From assembly GCA_033239125.1 (NCBI GenBank), contig BSWB01000001.1, forward strand, positions 136,816,981 through 136,880,980: DNA of 64,000 nt. The letters run 5' to 3'. Origin of the DNA: Fagopyrum homotropicum (lineage: Eukaryota > Streptophyta > Magnoliopsida > Caryophyllales > Polygonaceae). Each line of letters opens with the position of its first letter. Positions within the stretch are counted from its first letter, which is position 1. The position numbers and the translations under genes were made by a program. The notes beneath the pieces were generated by a model, which worked only from the letters and a program-made list of their open reading frames with translations, was not told the DNA's origin and searched no databases. Of the stretch, positions 32,908 through 45,506 are shown piece by piece.

Positions 32908-35900
32908 ATGCCAAACACTTGGAACGGTTGGTTGAGAATCTTGTATGTAATCTTTGCATTTTGCTCCGCCCTTTTTCTGGGTGCTTTTAAAGGTACTCCT
33001 TTTTTTTAAAACCTAATTTCTATAATATCTTCTTTAATTCAGCTCTAATTGGTACCATCTCTTCATATATATATGTGCTATTTTTGCAGGATTGTTGGTG
33101 GGTCCTGTTGCCGGTCTTATAGTAGTTATTGGGAATGTTGGAGTGCTATTGGGTCTCTTTCCCTTTCACTTTGCTTGGACAATTTACACTATTGTCAAGT
33201 AATTCAATATTTCCCCCTTTTATATTTGCTGTAACTGTTTCATTTGATGTCTTTTATGCTTCTTCATTTTGATTTATTTGGGGATTTTCCTGATGTGTGT
33301 TTTCTGCTGGATTTATTGTTTGATTTTGCAGTACCAATAGGTTTGACACACCACTTAAGATTGCAATCTTGTTAGCTTTACCTGCTTTATCTGTTATCTG
33401 GTTGGGCCTCAGCATAGCTGGGAGTGTTCTTGTTGGTGTGGGATATGGTTTCTTTACCCCTTGGGTTTCAGCCTTTGAAGCCTTCAGACGAGATAATGAG
33501 TTCATGAAATATTTGCATTGCATTGTGGTAATTTTTAATTTTGCTAATTATGCCTTATCTGACTGATCTTCCCATTTTAGGGCTTCTGTTAATGATTTTG
33601 GTGTTGCTTATGGTGATCTACTAGGATGGAACATGGGGAACCATTAAAGGAAGTTGTACTGTGGTTCAGGACTTTGCTGATATTTGCTACCACTCTTACC
33701 CTTTATGGTTGAGAGAGATCCGGGAATCGCAAAGTTCTAATGAAATCCAGACTCTTAAGTTAGTTTCCCTTTTCATTATAACTGATTTACACCGAAAGCA
33801 GATTGAATGTTACATACTTGATTTCATAACTTAAATGTTATGCAGATTTATTCAGGTTCCGGGTATCATCATAATCGGTTTGATGGGTCTGATTGTTGAA
33901 GTCCCTTCTTATACCGTGATTGCCTTAGTAAAAAGTCCTTACATGCTCTTCAAAGGGTGGCAAAGGCTTATACATGATCTTATTACTCGTGAAGGACCGT
34001 TTCTTGAAACTGCTTGTATCCCAGTTGCTGGTTTAGCCATCGTCCTATGGCCTCTCATTGTTGTTGGGAGTGTTTTAATGTCTATCTTCTCGAGTGTTTT
34101 CGTGGGACTCTATGGTTCATATATTGTATATCAGGTCTCACTTAATTCTGTTTGTATATGATTTATAATGCCTAGTGCATGCAACTGAAGTTTTTTTTTC
34201 CGTTTATCATCTTGAGCAGGAAAGGTCCTTTAGAAGAGGTGCAGCTTATGTGATTGCAATGGTTGCAGAGTTTGATGAGTACACAAATGATTTTCTTTAT
34301 TTGAGAGAGGGCTCCATGTTTCCAAAGTAAGAAGCTAATTAACATATCAATCATCTTACCTTTCCTTTTTGTCTTGCCTCATATTTCTGAAGAATAAAAA
34401 TCAGATGTTAATTCCTTTGTTAGTCATCCTTCTGTGTTTCCATCTTTTAACCTTTGATGGTGTACAGACCCAAGTACCGGAAGAAGACTTCGCACTCATC
34501 AGAGCTTTCAGTTAGAGGCAATCACACGCACGTTCCAAGCATCAATTTGGGTCCTTCTGCACAGGCAACTCTTATGTTCATCCCGAACTTGGCTCCCTCA
34601 AGATCCGTAAGGGAGTCTATACATGACGTGAAGATGGTCCAGGTATGTTAAGCATAATATCTTCATTAGGACTTAGGCTCATTACATACAAGTAATTTAT
34701 ATAAGCTCTTAAATTCTATCAGCTAATAATATCATGTATATACAGTAGAAACACTGCACCAGCATGGCAGGAGCATTGATATATGACGCAGCTATACATT
34801 ACTTAATTAAATGAAGTAACTAAATGGGATCCTCTTCAGCTAGACAAAGCTGCTTTTTTGTTGGAATTAACTTGCCCATTTATTTCGTTCCATGAATTCT
34901 ACAATTATTGCTTATCATTCTTTGTAACGGTTGAAAAATGATGGATTTGAGATGATTCCAAGATCTAGATGTTTGCTAATTGATCAATCCTACGAGGCCC
35001 CTTACACCAAAACACCAAAAGATTGGCTAAGTATTAATCAAGTAGGAACAACCACACCCCTTTCATCATTAGACAGAAAATGTAAAATACGTAGGGGCCA
35101 ACCAATACATGAACTCAAACAGGAAAAGTGAAAGCAAAAGAAGCAAAATAAGCTGCAACCATGTCGGCCTTGCAGTAAGTATTTTGAAACTGGATAATTG
35201 ATGATGTTACTAATGTACTTGTAGCATGCTGTCTGCAAATTGACACAAAATCCTCAAATTTCACCTTTAGAAATGAATCAATTATTCAAATTTTAATAAA
35301 GATTCATGTTTCGCTATCTAGATGTGGGCACACATGATGCGCTCGTGTGAAGTTAGAGGGAAGGAACTGATAGATACCAATGTGATCACACAAGTGGACC
35401 TCTCCCAATGGATAAAGGCAAAGAACGGTCACGAGGCAGCCATTATAGGTGTTGGTTTACCATCTTACTCATGCCTTCACACTCTACTTCACTCCATCAA
35501 ATCCGGGTCAGATGGACTTCTTCTTTTTGAAGACATAGTTGTCACCTACGAGAACAGGCCCAAGGACAAATTATTGGATTGGTTCTTCCAACCCGTATTG
35601 CTGTTAAAAGAACAGATCAAGGCAATCAAACTGTCTGATGGGGAGGTTCGGTACTTGGAGAAAGTTGTTTTGTTCGGGAGTGACACCCAACGTATGGACG
35701 AGTGGGAAAATGATAGTCTCATGTCTCATGATCCTGTTAGATCTGCTCAAATTCAAGGCATCAGCAGAAGGTACTCAAACTTCATCTATTTGTTATTCTT
35801 ATTTTATATTTTGAACTCTGAATAGTTTTACTAGAATCATTGACAAACAAACCTGTCATTAGAACTTTTCATATATCCGTGAAGATGTGCTAAAATTATT

Positions 35901-36776
35901 ATAACTTCATTATGATCAGCCTAATTTTCAATACTGAAAAATCAAATTGTTTTTTTGTTATGAAAATTCAAATATATGTTCCTATTTATCATCTGAACTT
36001 CAATTATAACACCTGCCAATAGAAATTTTCATTTTCCTTGAAGATGTGCTGAAGTTGTTATAACTTTATTATGATCAACTTAATTTTCAATACTGCAAAA
36101 TCAAAACTTAAACCATGATTTTCGTAATAAAAAAAATGTTTTTTATATTGTGAAAACTGAAATACATGTTCCTATTTATGATTCTAATAATATTTGATTT
36201 GCTGAACAAATCAGAAAACTTCAATTTGGGATGATGGACATACAACCTGTCATTTGAACTCCTAATATAACTTTATAATCATCAGCTTGATTTTCAAAAC
36301 TGTCAATTACAACTTTCTAATAAAAATCTGTCTATTTCTGTAAGAACTGAAAATATATTTGCCTACTGCTTGCTATTAATATCTGATATGGATTCTTTAG
36401 AACAATATTTTCATACAATATTTAATTTCCTTCTAGATGAAATGTCATTGTTAATTTGGAGTGCTGTCTCTTTCATATCAGGTCCAATATAGTAGGCAGA
36501 TAGTTATTTGTTCATTGTTTGATCTTTGTGGAAAAAAGAATAAAGATTAGTAAAATATGAATTCGAAACAAATGTCATTTCTTGTGGGCTGGGTAGAATC
36601 ATCGGATGTGTTTTGACAGGCTGACGGGAATGATGAGAAGCATATCCAAGTTCCCGACTTACAGAAGGAAGTACCGAATCATAGTCAAGGCGTTGGTCTC
36701 GTACTATATTGAGAAAGAGGGCTCGGCGAAGTTTGAATCAGTGAGAGACATTGTTGATTCCATTGAAGTTGTATAG
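32908..36776 (+). CDS. At3g27390-like multi-pass membrane protein, 9 exons, 566 residues
   Basis: Exons: 32908-32992, 33090-33198, 33332-33527, 33625-33758, 33846-34134, 34220-34326, 34468-34642, 35322-35770, 36620-36776. All introns are GT..AG and the joined frame is exactly 567 codons with stop. The protein starts MPNTWNGWLRILYVIFAF and has hydrophobic segments near residues 10-27, 30-62, 75-105, about 176-205 and 235-270, with conserved GYGFFTPWVSAFEAFR and GTWGTIKGSC. A soluble C-terminal half follows, with ELIDTNVITQVDLSQW, GVGLPSYSCLHTLLHS and RRKYRIIVKALVSYYIEKEG. It matches the plant family typified by Arabidopsis At3g27390, an uncharacterised membrane protein, in length and layout. 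It is undamaged in spite of the surrounding transposons and is probably functional. Its biochemical role is unknown. Confidence 0.92.
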
Positions 36777-36903
36777 ATTAGGCAGAAGAGTTTGTAGGAT
36801 TTGGTTGTAATTGTTGTTTGTACAAAGGAAAAAAAAAACCTAGTATGTACAAAAAGGGAGTGTTTGTAAGCTGAAATCATATTGCATAGATTTGGATAAT
36901 TGA
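36756..36903 (+). repeat. Gene 3' end, first copy of a 148-bp duplication
   Basis: It contains the last six codons, the stop and the 3' UTR start of the membrane-protein gene. The same segment recurs at 37182-37325 with scattered differences. The two copies flank a hAT-type MITE. Confidence 0.85.
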
Positions 36904-37181
36904 TAGATATGGGTCCTAAACCTAAACCGGGAAAAACCAAACTGTCAAACTGCGGTTTGTTAAAAAAAAAATTTTAAAAATAAAAAAATTGGAAAACCGG
37001 ACCAAACCGACGGTTTGAGGACCGGTCCCTTTAAAAATTACAAAAAATTTAAAAAAACTAACTAAACCGGCTTAAACCGCCGGTTTGGTTTGGCAGTTTA
37101 ACCGACGATAAACCGCCCGCTTAGGTTTGTCGAAATTACAAACGTAAACCTAAACCGTCGACCCGTGGTTTGGGCCGGTAT
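36904..37181. mobile_element. hAT-family MITE, right end missing
   Basis: The left terminus TAGATATGGGTCCTAAACC matches the inverted right end of the hAT at 23391-26382 at about 22 of 25 positions. The interior has the same AAACCGNCGGTTTG repeats. The expected right terminus is absent, and the sequence passes straight into the second copy of the gene's 3' end. It is non-coding and presumably moved by the transposase of the large hAT family. Confidence 0.75.
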
Positions 37182-37325
37182 GATTCCATTGAAGTTGTAT
37201 AGTTTAGGCAGAAGAGTTTGTAGGATTTGGTTGTAATTGTTGCGCAAAGAAAAAAAAAAACTGAGTATGTACAAAAACAGAGTGTTTGTAAGCTGAAATC
37301 GTATTGCATATATTTGGATAATTGA
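37182..37325 (+). repeat. Gene 3' end, second copy of the duplication
   Basis: It starts at the GATTCCATTGAAG of the last codons and continues through the same 3' UTR to GATAATTGA. It then runs into unique flanking DNA, as expected for the original, uninterrupted site. Confidence 0.85.
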
Positions 37326-37481
37326 TTATAGTTGTCTGATTGGACTAAAGTACAAGTATGATCCTATATTCATCAAATTTGTGTTTGCCTTCCGATTTGG
37401 GGAAATAAAAGTTTCATGTTGCCTCTAATGATGATTTTTATATGCATGTTGAAAACTTTGAACCTATAGAACTTGTAACAC

Positions 37482-37717
37482 TAGGGCCGTTCAAAATTCA
37501 GTTCGGACCGAAAATTTGTACCTGACCTAGCCGAAATGTTCTTGTTGGCCGGGATATCCAAGTTGGAGCTATCTAGTAAAATTTTAAAGGGTTCAATTTT
37601 GAACATTAAATAGTTTTGTTAAAAAAAACTTTTAGTTCGAAGTGGATCTGAATATTCGGTCCAACTCCGGTAGAGATTTTTGGTATAGGATCGACTTTAG
37701 ATTGATGAACAACCCTA
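37482..37717. mobile_element. hAT-type MITE, 236 bp
   Basis: The ends TAGGGCCGTTCA and (inverted) TAGGGTTGTTCA form the inverted repeat. Flanks TGTAACAC/TATAACAT match at six of eight positions, as expected for a decayed 8-bp hAT target duplication. The interior has GTTCGGACCGAAAA and similar short palindromes and no coding frame. Confidence 0.75.
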
Positions 37718-38169
37718 TATAACATTGCCTTTATCTTGATTCTGCACAAATATTATACACTACGTACACCAATGTACATGAACTTATCTCATGGTGTACA
37801 ATGATAAATTAAATGTAGCTAATCATCATGGATGAATGAATATATATTCTTTTTGTAATCATATTGCACAACTTTTACACTTGGTGTTTGGCAGTCTACC
37901 AATTATACCTTACAGGTTTACAAATTTGTAAACAATTATGTCCGTTTTATTTTAGTGTTGCATCTATACTTTTTTTTACATATCATGATAAATAAAAGAA
38001 TGAGGCAATTACTATTCTTCACACATATTAAGATAAACTATAAAAGAAAAATAAATAACTATAAGTCTTATATTTAAGAAGAGTAAATGTAAGTTTTTTT
38101 ATTTTTATAAAGTAATAATGTGAAATGAATTTTTATGGACTATGTATTCGAAACTTCATTCGTAAAACA
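37718..38169. other. Intergenic
   Basis: AT-rich DNA with no gene, repeat or transposon end that I can support. Confidence 0.5.
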
Positions 38170-38759
38170 TCTATATATACTACTAAAACAGCGTCCATTT
38201 TGTCCACGTGTCAACCTCTAAGGCCGTCCACATCAGCTTTTTTTCAATTTATTTACAGATTTGCCACAACGTATTTACAGATTTACCATTAATTATTTTA
38301 TAAAAATTTTTTTTATTAAAATTTGTAAACAGTCATCATGCCACGTCAATTTTATTAAAATAAATAATTAAAAAAAAAATAAATCTACCTATCTACCAAT
38401 CAAAATTAACAAACTGATATATTGTAACTCGATTTGTTGAGAAAATCTAAAGCAAATCTTCTAACAAGATTTGACACACTTGTTTAATTTAAAACTAAAT
38501 TAAAATTTGCTCCTCAATCTAAATCTAAGTAAAAGTGATAATATATTAAGGTGTAAATATAATACTCGAATAATAATCTTTGTAATAGAATTTTAATTAC
38601 GTTCTTTTATTTATTTAAAAAAAAATCAATCCTCATGTTAGTCATATTAATTAATAAAAATAAGTTTTACTATAAATTAATATCAAATATATGATGCATG
38701 AAAGTGAAAATATAATATTTATTTATACAATTTCGTACAAGGTGCGGGTACTAAACTAG
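38170..38759 (+). mobile_element. Non-autonomous Helitron, 590 bp
   Basis: It starts TCTATATATACTACTAAAAC after an A and ends GCGGGTACTAAACTAG before a T, giving the A^TC...CTAG^T arrangement of plant Helitrons. The start motif is common in this class. Only a weak 3' hairpin (GTAC/GTAC) is visible, and no Rep/helicase coding. Confidence 0.7.
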
Positions 38760-38808
38760 TTGATAATAAAATCCAAGTAAAACTAAAAGCATAAATTTCA
38801 AAAAGAAT

Positions 38809-38930
38809 TTAAAAGCGATGAAACTTCATGGCATAAACAGAAGGTAAGCTCATGTACCTTGAAGCTAATGGTGTTGAAGCTTTGATGGCATCCAACACCG
38901 CGACCTTGGTTACGCTCGCATCCAGGCTTC
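38809..38930 (-). pseudogene. Exon-like fragment of an unrecognised gene
   Basis: On the minus strand an AG acceptor (TTGCAG at 38931-38936) opens a frame that runs 40 codons to a TAA at 38809-38811. It reads DASVTKVAVLDAIKASTPLA, then SRYMSLPSVYAMKFHRF. This has the look of a last exon. It lies just outside the Helitron's 3' end and no other exon is seen before 39500. The family is not recognised. Confidence 0.4.
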
Positions 38931-39700
38931 CTGCAATTCTAAGACAATTGAAACTATTACCAAAATAATTGAGAAAGCTCTATTACCAAAATCTAATGTA
39001 TTAAGTGAAGTGATGCGGGGTTGATGCCGTAATTTTTCAATCTAGATTGAAGTACACGAAATTCACGAAAAGTAAGCCCGGCCCAAAGAGTAACATCAAC
39101 TCATTCCCTATTAGAATAGTGGAGAAATCTCAAAAAATTTCATGATTTGGAAAGTAGATTAGATTAGGAGACTAATCTAGATTCTTCTTAATTAATATCT
39201 ACCTACAAAAGGGAGAATGTCGGTTGAAGTGGCCTTGAACCCACCACGACTTTCATAACTATGCATATGTTTGTCCTTTCCATAGTCAAGCATTTGAAAG
39301 CTACTAAGCTAGTGTATCCACGTTCAAACACAAGACTGCTAGTGTAATTACATAGTGATCACAAAAGTTCCACATTTACAAATATATATTCCTTCTCCAC
39401 AAATTAAATACGAATAAGTTTATATAGTTAAGTATTTGACTTAACTAGTTCTGCATTTCTATCTTACCAATGCGAATGTGGGAGCTGTTCCCAACACTTC
39501 TTTACCGAACGGATAAACTGTTCATTTCATGCTCTCGTTTTGAGCAATTTTCTCAAGGTTCGCACTCACACTTCTCTAATTATGGGTTCGTGTGAACATC
39601 ATCGGGATAAGAGTTGTTAGCGGTGGTAGGCGGCGGTTCAGATGATGGCCTTAAGTGCTCACCCGTATTTGTCTCGTCTCATCATCCATTACCGAAGTTT
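38931..39700. other. Intergenic
   Basis: No coding region or clear element end was found. Confidence 0.4.
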
Positions 39701-39831
39701 CACCCGCACATTAACGAGTTTTCAACCGTTTTTCCGGGGCGGGTTTTTGGACACCCCTTTGTCATTCCTAGTCAGAATCCATTGTGAGATCCTAGTTCAT
39801 AACATCTCGGATTTTAAATTTGGGTGTTACA
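39701..39831 (+). mobile_element. Remnant of a family C/D LTR tail
   Basis: CCATTGTGAGATCCTAGTTC, then GGGTGTTACA at 39822-39831, match the final 60 bases of the chromovirus LTRs at 5770-5825 and 57240-57298. The left limit is unclear. It is an old fragment in plus orientation. Confidence 0.55.
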
Positions 39832-40490
39832 AGCCGACACACACAAGCCCAAAACATATCATTCAAAAACTAATTGTCAATACCAGTAATTCATGAAACT
39901 TATATGCTAGGCTCATATATCATATGTTATTGATGGGTAACAACTTTTCCGTAAAGTCTCAACAAGGTTGTTTGTATGATTCAAGAGTCGTACTTTATTA
40001 TTTTTATTTTAAAGCAAGCATTTTATTAAATTATACGTTGAGTGTAGACTGGGACAAACTAGGGTCGGCTTTTTGGATTTTTTTCCCTTCCCGTTTCCCC
40101 CTTTTTTCAGGCCGAGCCTTAAATTTAGTTATAAATCCTTGCACTTATCCGCCCAAGCCGGACTCAGAGGTAAGCTTTCGGGTCCCATATATATTTATTT
40201 TTTTTGAAAAAAGGGGGGGAAAGTGTCCATTTTAAATATTAAAAAACACAATTTACAACAAAATAGCTCAATGGTTGTTGAAACTGGTAGTTTATTGAAT
40301 CTTACCTTGAGATCTCAACTTTCAGATATGGATAATCTGTTTTAACTCTTAATCCACCTATTTATCTAAACGGGCTAAGGACAAACGAAAGCAATGGCAC
40401 TTACTTCCCAACCTTTTCGTCTTGACAAAGTTGGATACCATCGTGAAAGGCTCCTTGCCATCACTAAGAGACATGACACACTATTACAAT
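39832..40490. other. Intergenic, degenerate
   Basis: No feature could be supported. Small open frames at 39642-39896 and 39924-40235 have no recognisable content. Confidence 0.4.
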
Positions 40491-40545
40491 CTAGTGTTGA
40501 GGGAGGGGTGCACATGCCGTTGTAGAGACACCTTGGTTGTGCTTG
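40491..40545 (+). pseudogene. Old copia RNase H relic, left part
   Basis: Read in the frame ending AHAVVETPWL, this joins across the 8-kb copia insertion to GLYVPLTRVTLVYCDN at 48536. Together they match the copia RNase H stretch before the conserved YCDN motif. It is an older plus-strand copia fragment that served as target. Confidence 0.55.
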
Positions 40546-41088
40546 TTGGAAAAATAAGAGCACCAAAAACTTTAATTGAATGAGGAATCACAAAGCCGTA
40601 GTAAACTACTGCACTTGAGCGAAAAAGCCATCTAGATCTGGGTGCAAATCAACCAAGATGGTTCACTCCAGGGGTTACTCTGTACTCACACAAACCGTGC
40701 ACTCAGTTTGAGCGAGTTGAAACTCTCAAATTATGTGAATAAGGGAAGAAGATGAGAAAGCGTATAGAAGGAAGAATGGCTCTTTTTCTGTTTTTGTGTT
40801 TCAAAGAGAATTGAAGAGTTCCTATTATATTCATAATATTGAACTGAAGGCACGAGATACTTGCCCACTATCTACACTCTCCTTCTTTCGCTATAAAGTT
40901 AGCTTCCTATAAAGTCTCTAAGAAGTTAGGTGGAAGACCTATAAAATAGGAAGTGTGACTTGTGCAGAAAGAAGCTGAAACAAACACTCAATTCTACTTT
41001 ATAGCTTTTCCTTTTTAACTAGGAATAAAATAAGCTAATAAAGTGCAAAGAGATAATGGTATTTTATTTGTGAATTATATGTCCAACA
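40546..41088 (-). repeat. Copia 3' LTR
   Basis: A complete 543-bp repeat. On its inner side the minus strand has GTGGGG just before the LTR, a possible polypurine tract. The plus strand carries CTTGAGCGAAAAA near 40615, as in the other LTR. Confidence 0.9.
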
Positions 41089-41493
41089 ATGCCCCACATG
41101 ATTCAAAATTAATACCGAAGCTAAAACAACGTTGATGCCTTTTGACTTGAATCAACAAAGGAAATCTGAGAGTTTCGCGGTCTAATATAGTGCTTTTAAG
41201 GCCTAGCACACAACCCTGCATCGTAAATGTCCTAGAGAGATTGCCAAATTCTCTTCTAGTTAGGTAGCCTTTACCTTAACATTTACTTAGGTGACTCATC
41301 AAGTGTATGTTGTTATACACCCCCATACGGGAATGAGTTCATTGAGAGACCAACAATCTCAACCTTCCAATTCAACAACACTAATAGAACTTTATAAGCA
41401 TCAGATTATCATTTTCACCTTCGTTTGACCTCATTGAACCACAAACTTTATCAAAGATAAAGTTTTTAGTTGGGTATCCGGAAAAAACTAACC

Positions 41494-44400
41494 TTACTTA
41501 GGCAACAGTCCCATTTCTTTAGATGTGTCCAGGACCATACGTCCACACAAGCCTTTTGTTAGGGGGTCGGCTAAGTTCCTCCCTGATCTTACAAATTCCA
41601 AAGATAATACACCTGTTTCAATTAAACTGCGTATAACCTTATGACGCATTCGTATGTGCCTTTTCTTCCCATTATACATGGTATTCATTGCTACCGCAAT
41701 TGCAGCTTGAGAATCACATCTCATAGAGATAGTTGGACAAGGTCTCCCTATTAAAGGTATATCTGCAAGTAGTTTCTTAACCAATCAGCTTCTTGACCTG
41801 CCAACTCAACCGCAATTAGTTCTGATTCCATCGTGGAGAGAGCTATACATGTTTGTTTAGTAGACTTCCAAGCCACGGCTCCTCCACCTAAAGTGAATAC
41901 ATACCCACTAGTAGAATTTACTTCATCATTATCAGATATCCAATTTGCATCACAGTAAGCTTCAAGTACACACGGTGAACCAATAAATTTCAATCAATGG
42001 TTCCTTTAAGATATCGCATCAATCGGTCAAGAGCTTTCCAATGGCTAGAATTTGGGTTATGTGTGTATCTACTTAGTCTGCTAACAGTGTATGCAATGTC
42101 AGGCCTTGTGCAATTCATTAAATACATCACACTACCAATTATTTTTGCATAATTATACTGATTCACACTAGTACCTCTATTCTTCATTAAATGAAGTGAA
42201 GAGTCATAAGGTGACCTAACACGAGCTTCATCAAAATATCCAAATTTTTTAAGAATTCTCTCAATATAGTGAGATTGATTTAGTGAAAACCTATAACGGG
42301 TTTTAAGGACTTTTATTTCAAGAATAACGTCAACCTCTCTTAAGTCTTTCATTTCAAACTTGGAGCCTTACAAGATTTTTGTTAACAACATCGAGAGAAG
42401 TGCCTAGTATAAGCAAGTCATCCACATACAAGCAAATAATAACACATTCAAGATCATACATTTTAGAATAAACACATGTATCTCCAAAGTTAGGAACAAA
42501 ACCATTTTCATGCAACGTGTTATCGAATTTCTCAAACCACTGTTTAGGGGCTTGTTTAAGACCATACAATGACTTAATCAACTTGCATACTTTTTGTTCT
42601 TGTCAAACGACTATAAACCCTTCTGGTTGGGTCATGTAGATTTCTTCATGCAAATCACCATTTAAAAATGCAGTTTTTACGTCCATTTGATACACAACTA
42701 AATTATGAATAGAAGCGAGGGCAATCAATATGCGAATAGTAGCAATTTTTGTAACAGGGGCATAAGTATCAAAATAATCTACTCCCTGTTTTTGTGAAAA
42801 GCCTTGAGCTACCAATCTCGCTTTGAATTTCTCAATGGAACCATCAGATTTAAGCTTTTTCTTTAGGATCCACTCGCACCTGATAGGCTTACACCCTCTA
42901 GGCAAATCAACAAGCTCCCAAGTATGGTTAGACAAAATAGAATCCATCTCACTATTAATAGTCTCTTTCCAAAAAATTACATCCATAGATTTCATTGCAT
43001 CAGCGAAGGATTTAGGATCCTCTTCTATCAAGAAAGCATGCACAAATTCTTCATTAACTTCACCATATTCAGTTATAAAAGCAGTCACAAAATCAGCTCC
43101 AAAATCAGTTTCGGTTCTTACCCTCTTACTCCTTCAAGGTTCCTCAGGAGATTCATTAATGACTCTTTTAGTTACTAGACTTCTATTCAAATTAGTTTCA
43201 ATTTTCTTTTGGAAGGGAAACACATGTTCAAAGAATTCAACCTCCCTAGTTTCAATCATGCTTTCAAATTGCAAAGAATCAAATTTAAAGGTCAAGCAAC
43301 GATATGCGGCACTATTATGGGCATATCCAACAAAGACAACATATATAGTCTTGGAACCAATATTTTTCCTTTTAAATGCAGGTAAACCAACTTTGACAAG
43401 ACACCCCCAAACTCTTAAGTAATTTAGGTTAGATGAATAACCTTTCCAAAGTTCATATGGGGTGGTAGCTATACCTTTATATGGCACACGATTTAAAATG
43501 TGACACGCAGAAAGAATGGCCTCCCCACATTTGATCAAGCAACCCTGAACTAATTAGCATTGCATTCATCATTTCCTTCAGGGTCCGATTTTTTCTTTTG
43601 GCAATACCGTTTTGTTGAGGTGTGTAGGGAGCTGTTTTTTCAAGTATTATACCTTCTTTAGTACAAAAAGCTTTCATAAGTTCAGATTCATACTCACCAC
43701 CTCTATCCGATCCAAGCCTTTTTATTTTTTTGTTTAGTTGATTTTCAACTTCAACCTTATAAGACATAAACATTTCTAAGGCCTCATCCTTAGATTTCAA
43801 AAGATAAACTCTCGTGTATCTTGAGAAGTCATCTACAAAAGTTATATAATAGTGTTTCCCACCTCTGCTAGTTGTGCTTTTAGAATCAGCTAAATTAGTA
43901 TGCACTAAATCAAGTAACTCTGATTTACGATTATTAACAAGAGAAAAAGGTTTCTTAGCATGCTTGACCTCTACGCAAATTTCACACTTTGGCATACTAT
44001 TTTCTAGATTTTCAGGAATTAAATTCATATGTTTTAATCGTTTGATGACATTAACATGTAAATGATCCAATCTACCATGCCAAGTATCCAAAGTACACAC
44101 CATATAAGCTGAACTTGTTGCATTCATTTCATTCATAATATCAAGAATAAACAAATTTCCAATACAAAAGGCCTTAGCTACATAAGCACCATTCTTAGTA
44201 ATGACTAACTTTCCAGCATCAAAGTTTAGTTTCAGCCCAGCTTTCATCAACAAACTAACCGAAATAAGGTTTCTACGCATGTTAGGAACAAATTTAACCT
44301 TAGTCAAAGTTAATACCCTTCCTGAAGACAATTTAAGATCCACCTCTCCTAATCCAACAACTTTTAAAGCACTAGCATCTCCTAAGTAAACATTATCCCC

Positions 44401-44787
44401 AGGTGAATCAACAAAATTTTTTAACAAAGATCTTTGACTACAAATGTGGCGTGTGGATCCAGAATCTACAATCCACTCCACCATGTCACTAGCAGCATTT
44501 ACCTCAGTTGTTACCGCAATGATATCTTCTGTACGATCGGTATGAGATTTGTTTGCTTCCCTTTGAGGAGGTAAACGACAATCCTGTTTCTTGTGACCAA
44601 TCTTATTGCAATTCCAGCATTTCATTTTATTCTTGAAATTAGTGGATAACTTAGCATTAGGCGCTTTTCCTTTGCCTCTGGGTGCATTGTACTTGCTTTT
44701 ACAACCACTAGAACTTTCCACCACATTAGCATTATGAGGCAGTGAAACAATGTTACTTGAACACTTACGATTAGCATCCTCAATCAT
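41494..44787 (-). pseudogene. pol: Copia pol: zinc knuckle, protease, integrase, reverse transcriptase, RNase H
   Basis: Read from 44787 downward. The CCHC knuckle is CWNCNKIGHKKQDC and the protease site is VDSGSTRHIC. The gag-pre-integrase zinc segment is WHGRLDHLHVNVIKRLKH, then CEICVEVKHAKKPF. The integrase core has FVDDFSRYTRVYLL, RLGSDRGGEYES and PYTPQQNGIAKRKNRT. Reverse transcriptase has QMDVKTAFLNGDL, SLYGLKQAPKQWFEKF and the active site LYVDDLLIL. RNase H has YCDANWISD, STMESELIAVELA and MRCDSQAAIAVAMN. Frame breaks near 43500, 43100, 42600, 42353, 41990 and 41780 disable it, although each segment is well preserved. Confidence 0.95.
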
Positions 44788-45481
44788 AATATCTGCAATG
44801 AGCTCATCAAGGGATAACTTCTTTTATCATGCTTGAGTTTGGATCGGTAATCACTCCACTTTGCGGGCAACTTATCGATTAGCACATTAGCAGTAAGAAA
44901 CTCACTCATATCCATACCTTCAGCTTGGATTCTAGAGACGATCGCCTCGTACTCGTGCAGTTGATCCAAGATTGGCTCGTCATCTTTCATTTGAAAGGAA
45001 GTCCACTTTGAGGTAACATATTGCTTCTTTCCTTGATCCTCTGCTCCATACCTTTTTGCCAAATTCGACCATATGTCCTTTGTTGAGATATAATTGACAT
45101 ATATATATCAAACAACTTTTCTGAGAGGTGTCGAATGATATAGCCTCGGCAAGTTCGATTGTGATCTTCATATGTCCCTGCAAGTTTGGGTTTTCCAGAA
45201 ACTACATCATCATCAACGGAAGTATCATCTGAAGTATCATCTGATGGAGATGACACTTTCTTTTCTTTGCCAGCAACCGGAGTAACTCCTGAACCCGGCG
45301 TCTTTGGGGAGCCCGACTGAACATCATCCTGCAAGGGATCAGTCAACTTATCTTTGAAGAGGACATAATCCAAGCCTGGCTCCTGGAAGAAGAATAGCAA
45401 CTCCTCAGACCACCGGCGATAATTGGGTCCGGTAAGAGGTTGCAGTCTGCTGAGATCAGGAACAACAAAGTTCTTCAGCAT
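44784..45481 (-). pseudogene. gag: Copia gag, broken
   Basis: The ATG at 45481 lies only 25 bases inside the 5' LTR. The N-terminal part has LQPLTGPNYRRWSEELLFFF, the tryptophan-containing start of copia gag, followed by a Ser/Thr/Asp-rich spacer. After frameshifts near 45180 and 45060 the UBN2-type capsid segment follows (MKDDEPILDQLHEYEAIVSR, then VLIDKLPAKWSDYRSKLK). It continues into the zinc knuckle of pol. Gag forms the virus-like particle in the cytoplasm. Confidence 0.88.
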
Positions 45482-45506
45482 TCTGAAGTAATTTTTCGCT
45501 CAAGAA
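45482..45506 (-). promoter_or_regulatory. Atypical copia primer-binding region
   Basis: Minus-strand bases directly after the LTR read TTCTTGAGCGAAAAATTACT, without TGG and unlike the Met-tRNA site. Bases 45492-45504 are a perfect 13-nt inverted copy of 45577-45589 in U5. Self-priming or a U5-leader stem is possible. Confidence 0.5.

Noticed and set aside
37740..39560. Possible further transposon between the Helitron and the LTR remnant
   Set aside because: No paired ends, target duplication or coding trace could be found apart from the exon-like piece at 38809.
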